Virus record (IMG/VR): IMGVR_UViG_3300020184_000036
Location: 1-22,872 of that record
From: a virus
Reading direction: 5' to 3' (one strand)
DNA: 22,872 nt
The translations under genes were made by a program, and so were the position numbers. The notes beneath the pieces are model-generated. The model had not been told where the DNA came from and ran no database searches. It worked only from the letters and a program-made list of their open reading frames with translations. Of this stretch, positions 12,240 through 19,617 are shown in pieces; the first letter of the stretch is position 1, and every line of letters begins with the position of its first letter.

Positions 12240-12448
12240 AAACTTCTAAAAAAGGATATTTAAAAAATAGCCCTGATGTTAATAAGCCTTATAATGTTAT
12301 AGAAGGCAATAAAATAACAATGAAAGGAGTTGAGTTTAAAGTGCTGGGTATTGATAATAATGGCTCAGCTAAAATAATGTACCCTGGTTATGATTATATA
12401 TTTCCAGGCGCTAAATATGTAACGGAATATCCGTTAAATAAAAAATAA
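12236..12448 (+). CDS. small hypothetical protein (70 aa)
   Basis: Coupled to the HExxH gene by an ATGA overlap, this 70-residue basic protein has an N-terminal Lys-rich stretch (MKTSKKGYLKNSPD) and a beta-rich remainder (NVIEGNKITMKGVEFKVLGI, residues 21-40, then SAKIMYPGYDYIFPGAKYV). It looks like a small SH3- or OB-like beta fold, but this is an impression only. Tight coupling to the metallopeptidase candidate suggests they act together, perhaps as enzyme and inhibitor or partner. No family recognised. Confidence 0.55.
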   Translation: MKTSKKGYLKNSPDVNKPYNVIEGNKITMKGVEFKVLGIDNNGSAKIMYPGYDYIFPGAKYVTEYPLNKK

Positions 12449-12495
12449 AAAAAATATGTAATAATATTAGTACAGTTTAATTTAAATATAATATT

Positions 12496-12873
12496 ATGAA
12501 AAACTTATTTTTAACACTATTATTTAATTTTATTTTAACGTTTTCTTTTGCTCAGAATAAAAATTTTCATGGGCTATGGGAAACGCCTACATCTAAATAT
12601 ATAACATCAATTTACGTAGGAGAAGATGGCGTAAGTAGTGTTGTTAATTATGATGTAATCAGCGGGAAAACAATTAATGAAGAAATTATAGAAATAAAAA
12701 CAAATTCTTTTACAACTTTTCTGTTTAACCCTGATAATAGCTATTCAGTAAAAATAAAATATATACTGAAAAACAAAGATAATTTAATTCTTAAATTTAG
12801 TGGTGATTTGAATAAAAAAATAAAATACACCAGATATAAACTTGATCTTAAAAACAATAAATTAAAAACTTAA
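12496..12873 (+). CDS. secreted small protein with signal peptide, lipocalin-like pattern (125 aa)
   Basis: The N-terminus MKNLFLTLLFNFILTFSFAQ is a signal peptide in the style of flavobacteria, with likely cleavage around Ala19/Gln20. The mature part starts NKNFHGLWETPTSKYITS and runs through alternating beta strands to KIKYTRYKL. A G-L-W opening and a closing strand with basic and aromatic residues recall lipocalin-like proteins, but this is weak. There is no lipobox Cys. It is more AT-rich than its neighbours and sits in a 47-base gap with its own AT leader, so it looks like a cargo (moron) gene exported by the host during infection. It could alter the cell envelope or exclude other phages. 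Confidence 0.65.
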   Translation: MKNLFLTLLFNFILTFSFAQNKNFHGLWETPTSKYITSIYVGEDGVSSVVNYDVISGKTINEEIIEIKTNSFTTFLFNPDNSYSVKIKYILKNKDNLILKFSGDLNKKIKYTRYKLDLKNNKLKT

Positions 12874-12877
12874 AACA

Positions 12878-13285
12878 ATGGCTTACAAACAATCGCCCGC
12901 AAATGTATTAAAGGGGCAAATGACAAATAAAGCGGTTGGACTTGCTCACGGCGATTCAATGGCTATGCAAACAGATCCTAAAGATGGAGTGACTGTTACT
13001 GCAAAAAAGAAAAGTCCCGATACTAAAGAGGACCTATTAAAATTAATTAAAGCTCAGGGGGAATACGATGTAAACCGCCGTACTCGAGTTGTTCCCGAAT
13101 TAGCAGAAATAGATTCACTTAAAATGGTAGCATCTGGAAATTACCGAGGCGCTAAAGAAATGTATGGCCCAAAATATGAAGCTAAAACAGGAAGACTTCC
13201 TAGCTCTGTTACTAGAGAAAAAAAGAAAGAGCTTTACGAGAAAGCCAGTAAAATTCAAGGGCCCAGACCAAGCTTAAATAATTAA
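12878..13285 (+). CDS. hypothetical basic protein (135 aa)
   Basis: The 135-residue product is Lys-rich and mostly helical or disordered. It has an N-terminal segment (QSPANVLKGQMTNKAVGLAH, residues 5-24), a VTVTAKKKSP linker, a helix (KEDLLKLIKAQGEYDVNRRT, about 51-70), a segment MVASGNYRGAKEMYGPKYEAK (given here as the span 83-103) and a basic tail. The last base of its stop is one base before the holin start. It has no membrane segment or catalytic motif. It could be an internal virion or lysis-associated protein. Family unknown. Confidence 0.55.
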   Translation: MAYKQSPANVLKGQMTNKAVGLAHGDSMAMQTDPKDGVTVTAKKKSPDTKEDLLKLIKAQGEYDVNRRTRVVPELAEIDSLKMVASGNYRGAKEMYGPKYEAKTGRLPSSVTREKKKELYEKASKIQGPRPSLNN

Positions 13286-13286
13286 G

Positions 13287-13685
13287 ATGAAAAAACTTTT
13301 AAGTCTTTTATCAGGTGGTTTAATTAAAGACGTAGGTAATGTAATTGATAAACTTACAACTACAGACGAAGAAAGATTAGCTGCTAAACAAAAGATTCAA
13401 GAGTTATTGGAAAAAGCAGATCAAGACGCACAGACACAGGTGACCGAAAGATGGAAAATGGATATGCAATCAGATTCATTTTTATCTAAAAACATTCGGC
13501 CACTTGTGCTGGTGTATCTTACATCTATATTTACTATTCTAGCATTTGCTGATGGGAATGTAGGTGGTTTTGAAGTTGCAGAAGAATATATCCCAATTTT
13601 TCAATCATTATTAATAACAGTATACGGTGCGTATTTTGTTGGGCGCACGTGGGAAAAATCAAAGAAATCCAACAATAACAATTAA
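13287..13685 (+). CDS. holin of the 3TM superfamily type (132 aa)
   Basis: A soluble helical N-terminal half (about 1-65, with charged ERLAAKQKIQELLEKA) is followed by SKNIRPLVLVYLTSIFTILA (67-86, membrane span) and a second hydrophobic span (YIPIFQSLLITVYGAYFVG, 101-119), then R-T-W-E-K and a Lys/Asn tail. The (K/R)NIRPLVLV start of the membrane part and the final Y-F-x-G-R-T-x-E-K signature are those of the phage holin family sometimes called 3TM holin or GTA holin (PF11351-type). Holins make pores in the host inner membrane and time lysis. No endolysin is recognised in the window, so it is probably encoded elsewhere. Confidence 0.8.
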   Translation: MKKLLSLLSGGLIKDVGNVIDKLTTTDEERLAAKQKIQELLEKADQDAQTQVTERWKMDMQSDSFLSKNIRPLVLVYLTSIFTILAFADGNVGGFEVAEEYIPIFQSLLITVYGAYFVGRTWEKSKKSNNNN

Positions 13686-13695
13686 ATTAAATAAA

Positions 13696-13944
13696 ATGTC
13701 AAAAATTACAGATGAGCAGTTAGAAAAGTTACATAAACAACAAACTGCATTAAATTCATTACTAAACAAGATTGGTATTACTGAGGCCAATAAGCATGCT
13801 CTTTTGCATGAGATGGCCGGTGTAAACAAAGAAATTGAAGAGTTCAAAGTTGAACTTGAAAAAGAATATGGTTCTGTTAATATTAATTTAGAAACAGGCG
13901 AATATTCTAAAATCGAAAAAGATGAAGCTGATAAGGAAGATTAG
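13696..13944 (+). CDS. small coiled-coil protein (82 aa)
   Basis: The preferred start at 13696 follows the AT leader AATTAAATTAAATAAA and gives 82 residues. The earlier in-frame ATG at 13627 lies in the holin gene in a different frame. The protein is acidic with a long helix (DEQLEKLHKQQTALNSLLNK, about 6-25; IEEFKVELEKEYG), followed by VNINLETGEYSKIE (about 61-74). The V-N-I-(N/D)-L-E-T-G-E-Y ending is familiar from short phage proteins of this module. It probably forms a helical dimer or trimer. It lies directly behind the holin, so a lysis accessory or an assembly role is possible. It overlaps the next gene by 23 bases. Confidence 0.65.
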   Translation: MSKITDEQLEKLHKQQTALNSLLNKIGITEANKHALLHEMAGVNKEIEEFKVELEKEYGSVNINLETGEYSKIEKDEADKED

Positions 13945-14146
13945 TATTGGGTCAGACTATAAAAATGACGCAATGCATTATTCCGTAGGTCAACAAGTAT
14001 ATGGTGGTCATGAAATATCTGCCATACTGTTTGAAGACGAGGATGCTTCGTACAATATCTATATTAAGAAAAACTCAGAGGTATTGCCATGGAAGAAATT
14101 TAACTCTAACATGGCAATTTCCGTTGAGTACGATCTTGAGTACTAA
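13922..14146 (+). CDS. small hypothetical protein (74 aa)
   Basis: This 74-residue protein starts inside the 3' end of the previous gene (23-base overlap). It is beta-rich: MHYSVGQQVYGGHEISAILF (18-37), DASYNIYIKKNSEVLPWKK (about 41-59). The internal Met at residue 18 is a less likely alternative start, since the upstream ATG allows translation coupling. Its stop and the next start share one base (TAATG). It has no known domain; a small beta-barrel or tail-connector type protein is possible. Confidence 0.6.
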   Translation: MKLIRKISIGSDYKNDAMHYSVGQQVYGGHEISAILFEDEDASYNIYIKKNSEVLPWKKFNSNMAISVEYDLEY

Positions 14147-14751
14147 TGAAATCATTATACCAATTTATAGTTAAACCAAACGGCGAACGCTACAATAATA
14201 CTAAAAAGATAGGTGACACTAGCCTGCTACTAAATACAAGTATAGAAAGCTTTCGTCACATAAACAAGGAAGCTATAGTAGTTTCAACTCCAGCTGCTTT
14301 TAATACAGGCATAAATGTTGGTGATACCATATTAATACATCACAATATTTTTAGAAGATATTATGATATTAAAGGTAAAGAAAAAAATGGTAGTACATAT
14401 TTTAAAGATGATATGTATTTTGTTAACCCAGACCAAGTATACGGTTATAAAAAAGATAACGATTGGGTAATGGTTAACAACAGATGCTTTGTAAAACCAA
14501 TTAAAGAAACAAGCTCATATTCAAACGAAAAAGAGCAAAAGCATATTGGTATATTAAAGTATGGAAATAATGTGCTAGAAGCGCTCCAGATTAACCCAGG
14601 AGACTTGGTTGGTTTTACGCCTAAAAGCGAATGGGAGTTTATTATAGACGACGAGCGTCTTTATTGTATGAAATCAAATGATATAGCTATTAAGTATGAA
14701 CGTAAAGGACACGAAGAGGAATATAATCCGAGCTGGGCAAAAAGCGGTTGA
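14146..14751 (+). CDS. putative tandem GroES-like (two-barrel) protein (201 aa)
   Basis: I read this 201-residue protein as two GroES-like barrels in one chain. Half 1 (about 5-101) has FIVKPNGE, a loop with the hydrophobic SLLLN (26-30, like the GroES mobile-loop IVL), AIVVSTP, INVGDTILIHHN (56-67) and YFVNPDQVYGYK. Half 2 (about 113-185) has RCFVKPI, GILKYGN, INPGDLVGF (149-157) and DDERLYCMKSNDIAIKYE (168-185). GroES families share the VxVGDxVxF ... EVLIMSESDILAIVE plan, and the window's own GroES has IKAGDAIYY...VIKAADVVVIL. The second half has no obvious hydrophobic tripeptide loop. This is pattern-based inference. It overlaps the next gene by 56 bases, next to the packaging genes. It could be an alternative lid or an assembly protein using the same fold. 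Confidence 0.6.
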   Translation: MKSLYQFIVKPNGERYNNTKKIGDTSLLLNTSIESFRHINKEAIVVSTPAAFNTGINVGDTILIHHNIFRRYYDIKGKEKNGSTYFKDDMYFVNPDQVYGYKKDNDWVMVNNRCFVKPIKETSSYSNEKEQKHIGILKYGNNVLEALQINPGDLVGFTPKSEWEFIIDDERLYCMKSNDIAIKYERKGHEEEYNPSWAKSG

Positions 14752-14971
14752 TGAGTTGATTCGCGTTGCTGAAGAAAAGATTATAACAAATACCGAAGAT
14801 GATGTTTCAGCGGATAGACTTAAAAACGCTGCTGCTACTAAAAAGTTAGCGATCTTTGATGCGTTTGAAATACTAACACGCATAGACGAAGAAAGATCAT
14901 TATTAGAAGGCGAGAATCAAGCAGCTAAAGCTAAATCATTTAAAGGCTTTGCAGAAGGTAGATCAAAATGA
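14696..14971 (+). CDS. putative terminase small subunit or partner (91 aa)
   Basis: The 91-residue helical protein comes immediately before the large terminase gene and overlaps it by ATGA (14968-14971). It contains NIIRAGQKAVDELIRVAEEK (9-28), a DDVSADRLKNAAATKKLAIF stretch (34-53) and FEILTRIDEERSLLEG (about 57-72). A small helical protein with this layout directly 5' of terL commonly acts as the DNA-recognition small terminase, but no helix-turn-helix signature is definite. Its start lies 56 bases inside the upstream gene; the next Met would be far inside, so the start is kept. Role by context: likely but unproved. Confidence 0.6.
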   Translation: MNVKDTKRNIIRAGQKAVDELIRVAEEKIITNTEDDVSADRLKNAAATKKLAIFDAFEILTRIDEERSLLEGENQAAKAKSFKGFAEGRSK

Positions 14972-17184
14972 ATTATACGCAGACATTATTTGAAGTTCTG
15001 CCTGATTATATAAGCAAGAAAGTTCTTAATAAAAAGAATAGGTATAAGCAATGGAAATATGGCTACGACAAAGAAAGTGATGTTGTAGTAATAAGTAAAA
15101 CCGGTGAGATTGGAGATGTGTATAGCATACAAAATCTTAAAATAGCTTTGCCAAAAATATCTGATCCGCATGAATTTAAAAAAGATACGTGGGATCGAAT
15201 AGATTATCCTAAAGAACTTGAAAAAATAAAAAGTGTATTTGAGTGGAATCAAATGCCTGAATACTTTAAAGAAAAATACTATGACTATATTGACGAAGAG
15301 TTTAAACGCCGCGATGAAGGCTTTTCGTTCGTTAACAAAGGTAATCCTACTTATATTACTGGCTCTCATTACATGTACCTGCAGTGGTCTAAAATTGACG
15401 TGGGCGCCGCAGATTTCAGGGAATCAAATAGACTTTTCTTTATATTCTGGGAAGCATGTAAAGCCGATCAACGATGTTATGGTATGTGCTACCTCAAAAA
15501 TAGACGGTCCGGTTTTTCATTCATGGCATCATCAGAACTTGTCAATCAAGCAACGATATCTTCCGACTCACGTTTTGGAATACTATCAAAGTCAGGGGCC
15601 GATGCTAAAAAAATGTTTACCGATAAAGTTGTACCCATATCAGTTAACTACCCATTCTTTTTCAAACCAATCCAAGATGGTATGGACAGACCAAAAACAG
15701 AATTGGCATACAGGGTACCAGCATCAAAGCTCACGCGGAGAAAGCTTGATCAGGGCCAAGGGCCGGAGGAGCTCGAAGGGCTCGATACAACAATCGACTG
15801 GAAGAACACGGGTGACAACTCATATGACGGTGAAAAGCTCAAGTTACTTGCCCACGATGAATCAGGTAAATGGGAGCGTCCGGATAACATTTTAAATAAC
15901 TGGCGAGTTACAAAAACAACGCTTAGATTAGGTTCTAGAATCGTAGGTAAGTGTATGATGGGCTCGACCTCAAACGCATTAGATAAAGGTGGAGCAAATT
16001 TCAAAAAACTATACGAGGATTCAGACGTTACTAAACGAAACCGCAACGGACAGACTAGCTCGGGATTATATTCTTTGTTTATACCTATGGAATGGAATTA
16101 CGAAGGATTCATTGATACTTATGGAAACCCTGTCTTTGATACACCACAGAAACCAGCTGAGGGCCCGTATGGAGAACTTATTGATCAAGGGGTAATAGAG
16201 CATTGGCAAAATGAAGTTGACGGTCTTAAAAACGATCAAGACGGTTTAAATGAATACTATCGGCAGTTTCCACGCACGGAACAACACGCTTTCAGAGATG
16301 AAGCAAAAGAATCTTTATTTAATCTCACTAAGATTTACGAACAGATAGATTATAACGAAGAAGTTCAAAACGGAATGCAAGTTACGCAAGGTAACTTTCA
16401 ATGGGAAAACGGCCAGCAAGATAGTAACGTTATATTTGCACCAAACAAAAACGGTAGGTTTAAGATATCTTGGGTGCCGCCTAAAAATCTACAAAACCGT
16501 GTAATAGTAAAGAATGGTGTTAAATACCCAGGTAATGAGCACGTTGGTGCATTTGGGTGTGACTCATATGATATATCAGGTACAGTTGATAAAAGAGGTT
16601 CTAAGGGATCTTTGCATGGCCTAACGAAGTTTAGCATGGAAGATGCGCCTCCAAATATGTTTTTTTTAGAATATATTGCCAGGCCTCAAACAGCTGAAAT
16701 ATTTTTTGAAGATGTACTTATGGCATTAGTATTTTACGGAATGCCGTTACTCGCAGAAAACAATAAACCTCGATTATTATATTATTTAAAACGAAGAGGT
16801 TATAGAGGTTTTTCAATGAACCGACCAGATAAGCTTTGGAATAAGCTTTCTGTTACAGAAAAAGATATAGGCGGTATACCAAACTCGTCTGAAGATATTA
16901 AGCAAGCACACGCTGCTGCAATTGAAAGTTATATAGAAAATTATGTAGGTCAAGTTACTGAAGGCGTATACGGAGATATATACTTTCAAAAAACATTAGA
17001 AGACTGGGCTGGATTTAATATAAACAACAGAACAAAGTTTGATGCAACAATTAGTTCTGGTTTAGCTATTATGGCTTGCAATAAAAACAGATATAGACCA
17101 TCTGCGGAAAGGGTTGTAAAATCTGTACCGCTAGGGTTTAAAAAATATAACAACAAAGGATATAGTTCAAAAATAATACAATAA
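14968..17184 (+). CDS. terL: terminase large subunit (738 aa)
   Basis: The DNA-packaging motor: an N-terminal ATPase and a C-terminal RNase H-like nuclease. A degenerate Walker A-like loop, LKNRRSGFSF (176-185), lacks the usual GKT. Walker B is LLAHDESGKW with Asp297-Glu298, followed by a coupling motif GSTSN at 332-336. The nuclease half shows GCDSYD with Asp532 and Asp535 (531-535), then Glu597 in PLLAENNKP and Asp692 in FDATISSG, the expected three acidic metal ligands. At 738 residues it is longer than many TerL proteins (450 to 600). The ATG overlaps the upstream small gene (ATGA), and its last base is adjacent to the portal start. A 220-residue reading in another frame at 15233-15895 is a shadow. 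Confidence 0.92.
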   Translation: MNYTQTLFEVLPDYISKKVLNKKNRYKQWKYGYDKESDVVVISKTGEIGDVYSIQNLKIALPKISDPHEFKKDTWDRIDYPKELEKIKSVFEWNQMPEYFKEKYYDYIDEEFKRRDEGFSFVNKGNPTYITGSHYMYLQWSKIDVGAADFRESNRLFFIFWEACKADQRCYGMCYLKNRRSGFSFMASSELVNQATISSDSRFGILSKSGADAKKMFTDKVVPISVNYPFFFKPIQDGMDRPKTELAYRVPASKLTRRKLDQGQGPEELEGLDTTIDWKNTGDNSYDGEKLKLLAHDESGKWERPDNILNNWRVTKTTLRLGSRIVGKCMMGSTSNALDKGGANFKKLYEDSDVTKRNRNGQTSSGLYSLFIPMEWNYEGFIDTYGNPVFDTPQKPAEGPYGELIDQGVIEHWQNEVDGLKNDQDGLNEYYRQFPRTEQHAFRDEAKESLFNLTKIYEQIDYNEEVQNGMQVTQGNFQWENGQQDSNVIFAPNKNGRFKISWVPPKNLQNRVIVKNGVKYPGNEHVGAFGCDSYDISGTVDKRGSKGSLHGLTKFSMEDAPPNMFFLEYIARPQTAEIFFEDVLMALVFYGMPLLAENNKPRLLYYLKRRGYRGFSMNRPDKLWNKLSVTEKDIGGIPNSSEDIKQAHAAAIESYIENYVGQVTEGVYGDIYFQKTLEDWAGFNINNRTKFDATISSGLAIMACNKNRYRPSAERVVKSVPLGFKKYNNKGYSSKIIQ

Positions 17185-19590
17185 ATGGTTAATACTAATT
17201 ACAAAAGCTCGTTTCCCGATCAGGTGGTACCTAATGAGGAAAAGCAATCATTAGAATATGGTTTGCAAGTAGCGAGAGCTATTGAAGGCGAGTGGTTTAG
17301 AAATAACCGTGGTGGTGATCGATTTACTGCTAATTTTCAAGAGTATCATAGACGTAGGCTATATGCTCGTGGTGAACAGTCGATACAAAAATATAAAGAT
17401 GAATTATCAATTAACGGTGATTTATCTTATCTTAATTTAGATTGGAAGCCTGTTCCTGTAATACCTAAGTTTGTAGACATTGTTGTGAATGGCATGTCGC
17501 AGCGTAATTATGAAATAAAAGCATACGCGCAAGACCCTATAGCAAAACAAAAGAAAACAAGATATGCTGAAACAGTTATGTCTGATATGTTTAATCGTCA
17601 GTCATTAACACAACTAACACAAGAAACAGGCATTAACTTTTTTTCAGTACCAGATCCAGAAAATTTACCTAAAGATCAAGATGAGTTTGAGGTGTATATG
17701 CAGCTTAACTATAAAGAAGCTGTTGAAATAGCGTTAGAAGAGCTTATCAATAACTCTTTAGATAAAAATAAATACGACGAAGTTAGAAAAAGATTTATTT
17801 ATGATTTAGTTGTATGCGGCATTGGTGCTGCTAAGACAGAATATAATAAATCAAATGGGTTACGTGTTAAATATGTAGATCCTGCTAACCTTGTATATTC
17901 ATATACAGAAGACCCTAACTTTGATGATTTATATTATATTGGCGAAGTAAAGCAGATTTCATTAAGTGAAATTGCAAAGTTGTTCCCGTATTTAACGCCT
18001 CAGGATTTAGCAGAAATACAAAAGTACCCAGGCAATAATGACTATATAAGAAATTATTATGGGCAAAATGATAATAACACAATTAGTGTTATGTTCTTTG
18101 AATACAAAACTTTTGAAAAGCAAGTATTTAAAATTAAAGAAACCGAGCAAGGGTTACAAAAAGCTTTAGAAAAACCTGATACTTTTAATCCACCAACAAA
18201 TGATAATTTTGAAAGAGTTGAAAGAGTAATTGAGGTATTATATACAGGGGCAAAAATATTGGGGCATGAAAAAATGCTTTCATGGAAGATGGCTGAAAAC
18301 ATGACTAGGCCATATGCTGATTCGCCTAAAGTTGAAATGAATTACACTTTAGTTGCGCCTAGAATGTATAAAGGAAGGGTTGAATCATTAGTAAGCCGCA
18401 TAACTGGGTTTGCAGATATGATTCAGCTTACACATTTAAAACTGCAGCAGGTAATGTCTCGTATGGTGCCAGATGGTGTTTATGTAGATGTTGACGGGTT
18501 AGCTGAGGTTGATTTAGGCAACGGAACTAATTATAATCCTGCTGAAGCATTAAACATGTACTTCCAAACTGGTAGCATAGTTGGTAGGTCATTCACACAA
18601 GATGGTGATATGAATCCTGGTAAAGTGCCTATTCAAGAACTACAAACTTCTTCCGGGCAAGGTAAAATTGCTTCGCTTATTAGCACGTATCAATATTATC
18701 TACAGATGATAAGGGACGTAACGGGATTAAATGAAGCAAGAGATGGTAGCACACCGGATAAAAACGCATTAGTTGGTTTACAAAAACTTGCAGCAGCAAA
18801 TAGCAACACAGCTACAAGACATATATTACAATCAGCTTCATATATTACGCTCAGGTTGTGTGAAAATATTGCATTAAAAGCAAAAGATATATTTGAGTTT
18901 GCATTAACAGAAGAAAGCTTAGAACAAAGCATAAACGATTTTAATGTAGAAACATTAAAAGAAATATCTAACTTGCATTTGCATGACTTTGGTATTTATT
19001 TGCAGCTCGAACCTGATGTAGAAGAAAAGCAAGCATTGGAAAGTAATATACAAGCAGCTTTGCAATCTGGTTCTATTTATTTAGATGATGCTATTGAAAT
19101 ACGAAATATAAACAATATTGATTTAGCAAATAAATATTTACGTATTAAAAGGCAAAAGAAACAAGAGGCTGACCAAGCGGCTCAACAACAAAATATACAG
19201 GCGCAGGGCCAAGCTAATGCACAAGCTTCTGAAGCGGCCGCTTTGGCAGAAGTGCAAAAACAACAAGCACTTACCGAAAGTAAATTACAATTAGAACAAG
19301 GTAAGTCACAGTTTGAAATACAAAAACTTGAGCGAGAGGCTGAAATTAAAATGCGCTTAATGGAACTTGAATTCCAATTTAATAAGCAATTAGCAGAAGC
19401 ACAAGCTGAGGCTTTAAAAAATAAAGACGCTTATAAAGAAGATAGAAAAGATGAGCGCACTAAAATACAAGCAACGCAACAATCAGAATTAATTGATCAG
19501 CGTAAAAACGATACACTACCAAAAAACTTTGAATCCGCTGGGTTTGACGTATTAGGTGGTTTTGACTTAGGTCAGTTCGACCCTAAGTAA
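17185..19590 (+). CDS. portal protein (801 aa)
   Basis: It starts directly after the TerL stop (TAA then ATG), without a Shine-Dalgarno sequence. It forms the dodecameric portal ring through which DNA enters the head. Seen: an N-terminal helical region, DLSYLNLDWKPVPVIPKFVD (75-94) and IVVNGMSQRNYEIKAY, a pattern I associate with portals of this phage type, and an aromatic charged core (YDEVRKRFIYDLVVCGIGAAKT, given as the span about 194-215). A long Gln/Glu/Ala-rich coiled coil occupies about residues 655-755 (EADQAAQQQ, LQLEQGKSQFEIQKLEREAE, MRLMELEFQFNKQLAEAQAE), ending in an acidic C-terminus. The coiled-coil tail likely forms a barrel extending into the head. The 801-residue length is large but typical of portals with such an extension. 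Confidence 0.88.
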   Translation: MVNTNYKSSFPDQVVPNEEKQSLEYGLQVARAIEGEWFRNNRGGDRFTANFQEYHRRRLYARGEQSIQKYKDELSINGDLSYLNLDWKPVPVIPKFVDIVVNGMSQRNYEIKAYAQDPIAKQKKTRYAETVMSDMFNRQSLTQLTQETGINFFSVPDPENLPKDQDEFEVYMQLNYKEAVEIALEELINNSLDKNKYDEVRKRFIYDLVVCGIGAAKTEYNKSNGLRVKYVDPANLVYSYTEDPNFDDLYYIGEVKQISLSEIAKLFPYLTPQDLAEIQKYPGNNDYIRNYYGQNDNNTISVMFFEYKTFEKQVFKIKETEQGLQKALEKPDTFNPPTNDNFERVERVIEVLYTGAKILGHEKMLSWKMAENMTRPYADSPKVEMNYTLVAPRMYKGRVESLVSRITGFADMIQLTHLKLQQVMSRMVPDGVYVDVDGLAEVDLGNGTNYNPAEALNMYFQTGSIVGRSFTQDGDMNPGKVPIQELQTSSGQGKIASLISTYQYYLQMIRDVTGLNEARDGSTPDKNALVGLQKLAAANSNTATRHILQSASYITLRLCENIALKAKDIFEFALTEESLEQSINDFNVETLKEISNLHLHDFGIYLQLEPDVEEKQALESNIQAALQSGSIYLDDAIEIRNINNIDLANKYLRIKRQKKQEADQAAQQQNIQAQGQANAQASEAAALAEVQKQQALTESKLQLEQGKSQFEIQKLEREAEIKMRLMELEFQFNKQLAEAQAEALKNKDAYKEDRKDERTKIQATQQSELIDQRKNDTLPKNFESAGFDVLGGFDLGQFDPK

Positions 19591-19617
19591 TTTTTATTAA
19601 TTTTATAATATTTTATC

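Noticed and set aside
12236-12448. Toxin-antitoxin reading of the HExxH protein and its coupled partner
   Set aside because: Size and coupling would allow it, but no toxin or antitoxin motif is visible and position inside a structural gene run argues against it.
15233-15895. 220-residue forward reading frame inside terL
   Set aside because: It lies wholly within the terminase in another frame while the terminase motifs are intact across the span; no leader or family signal.
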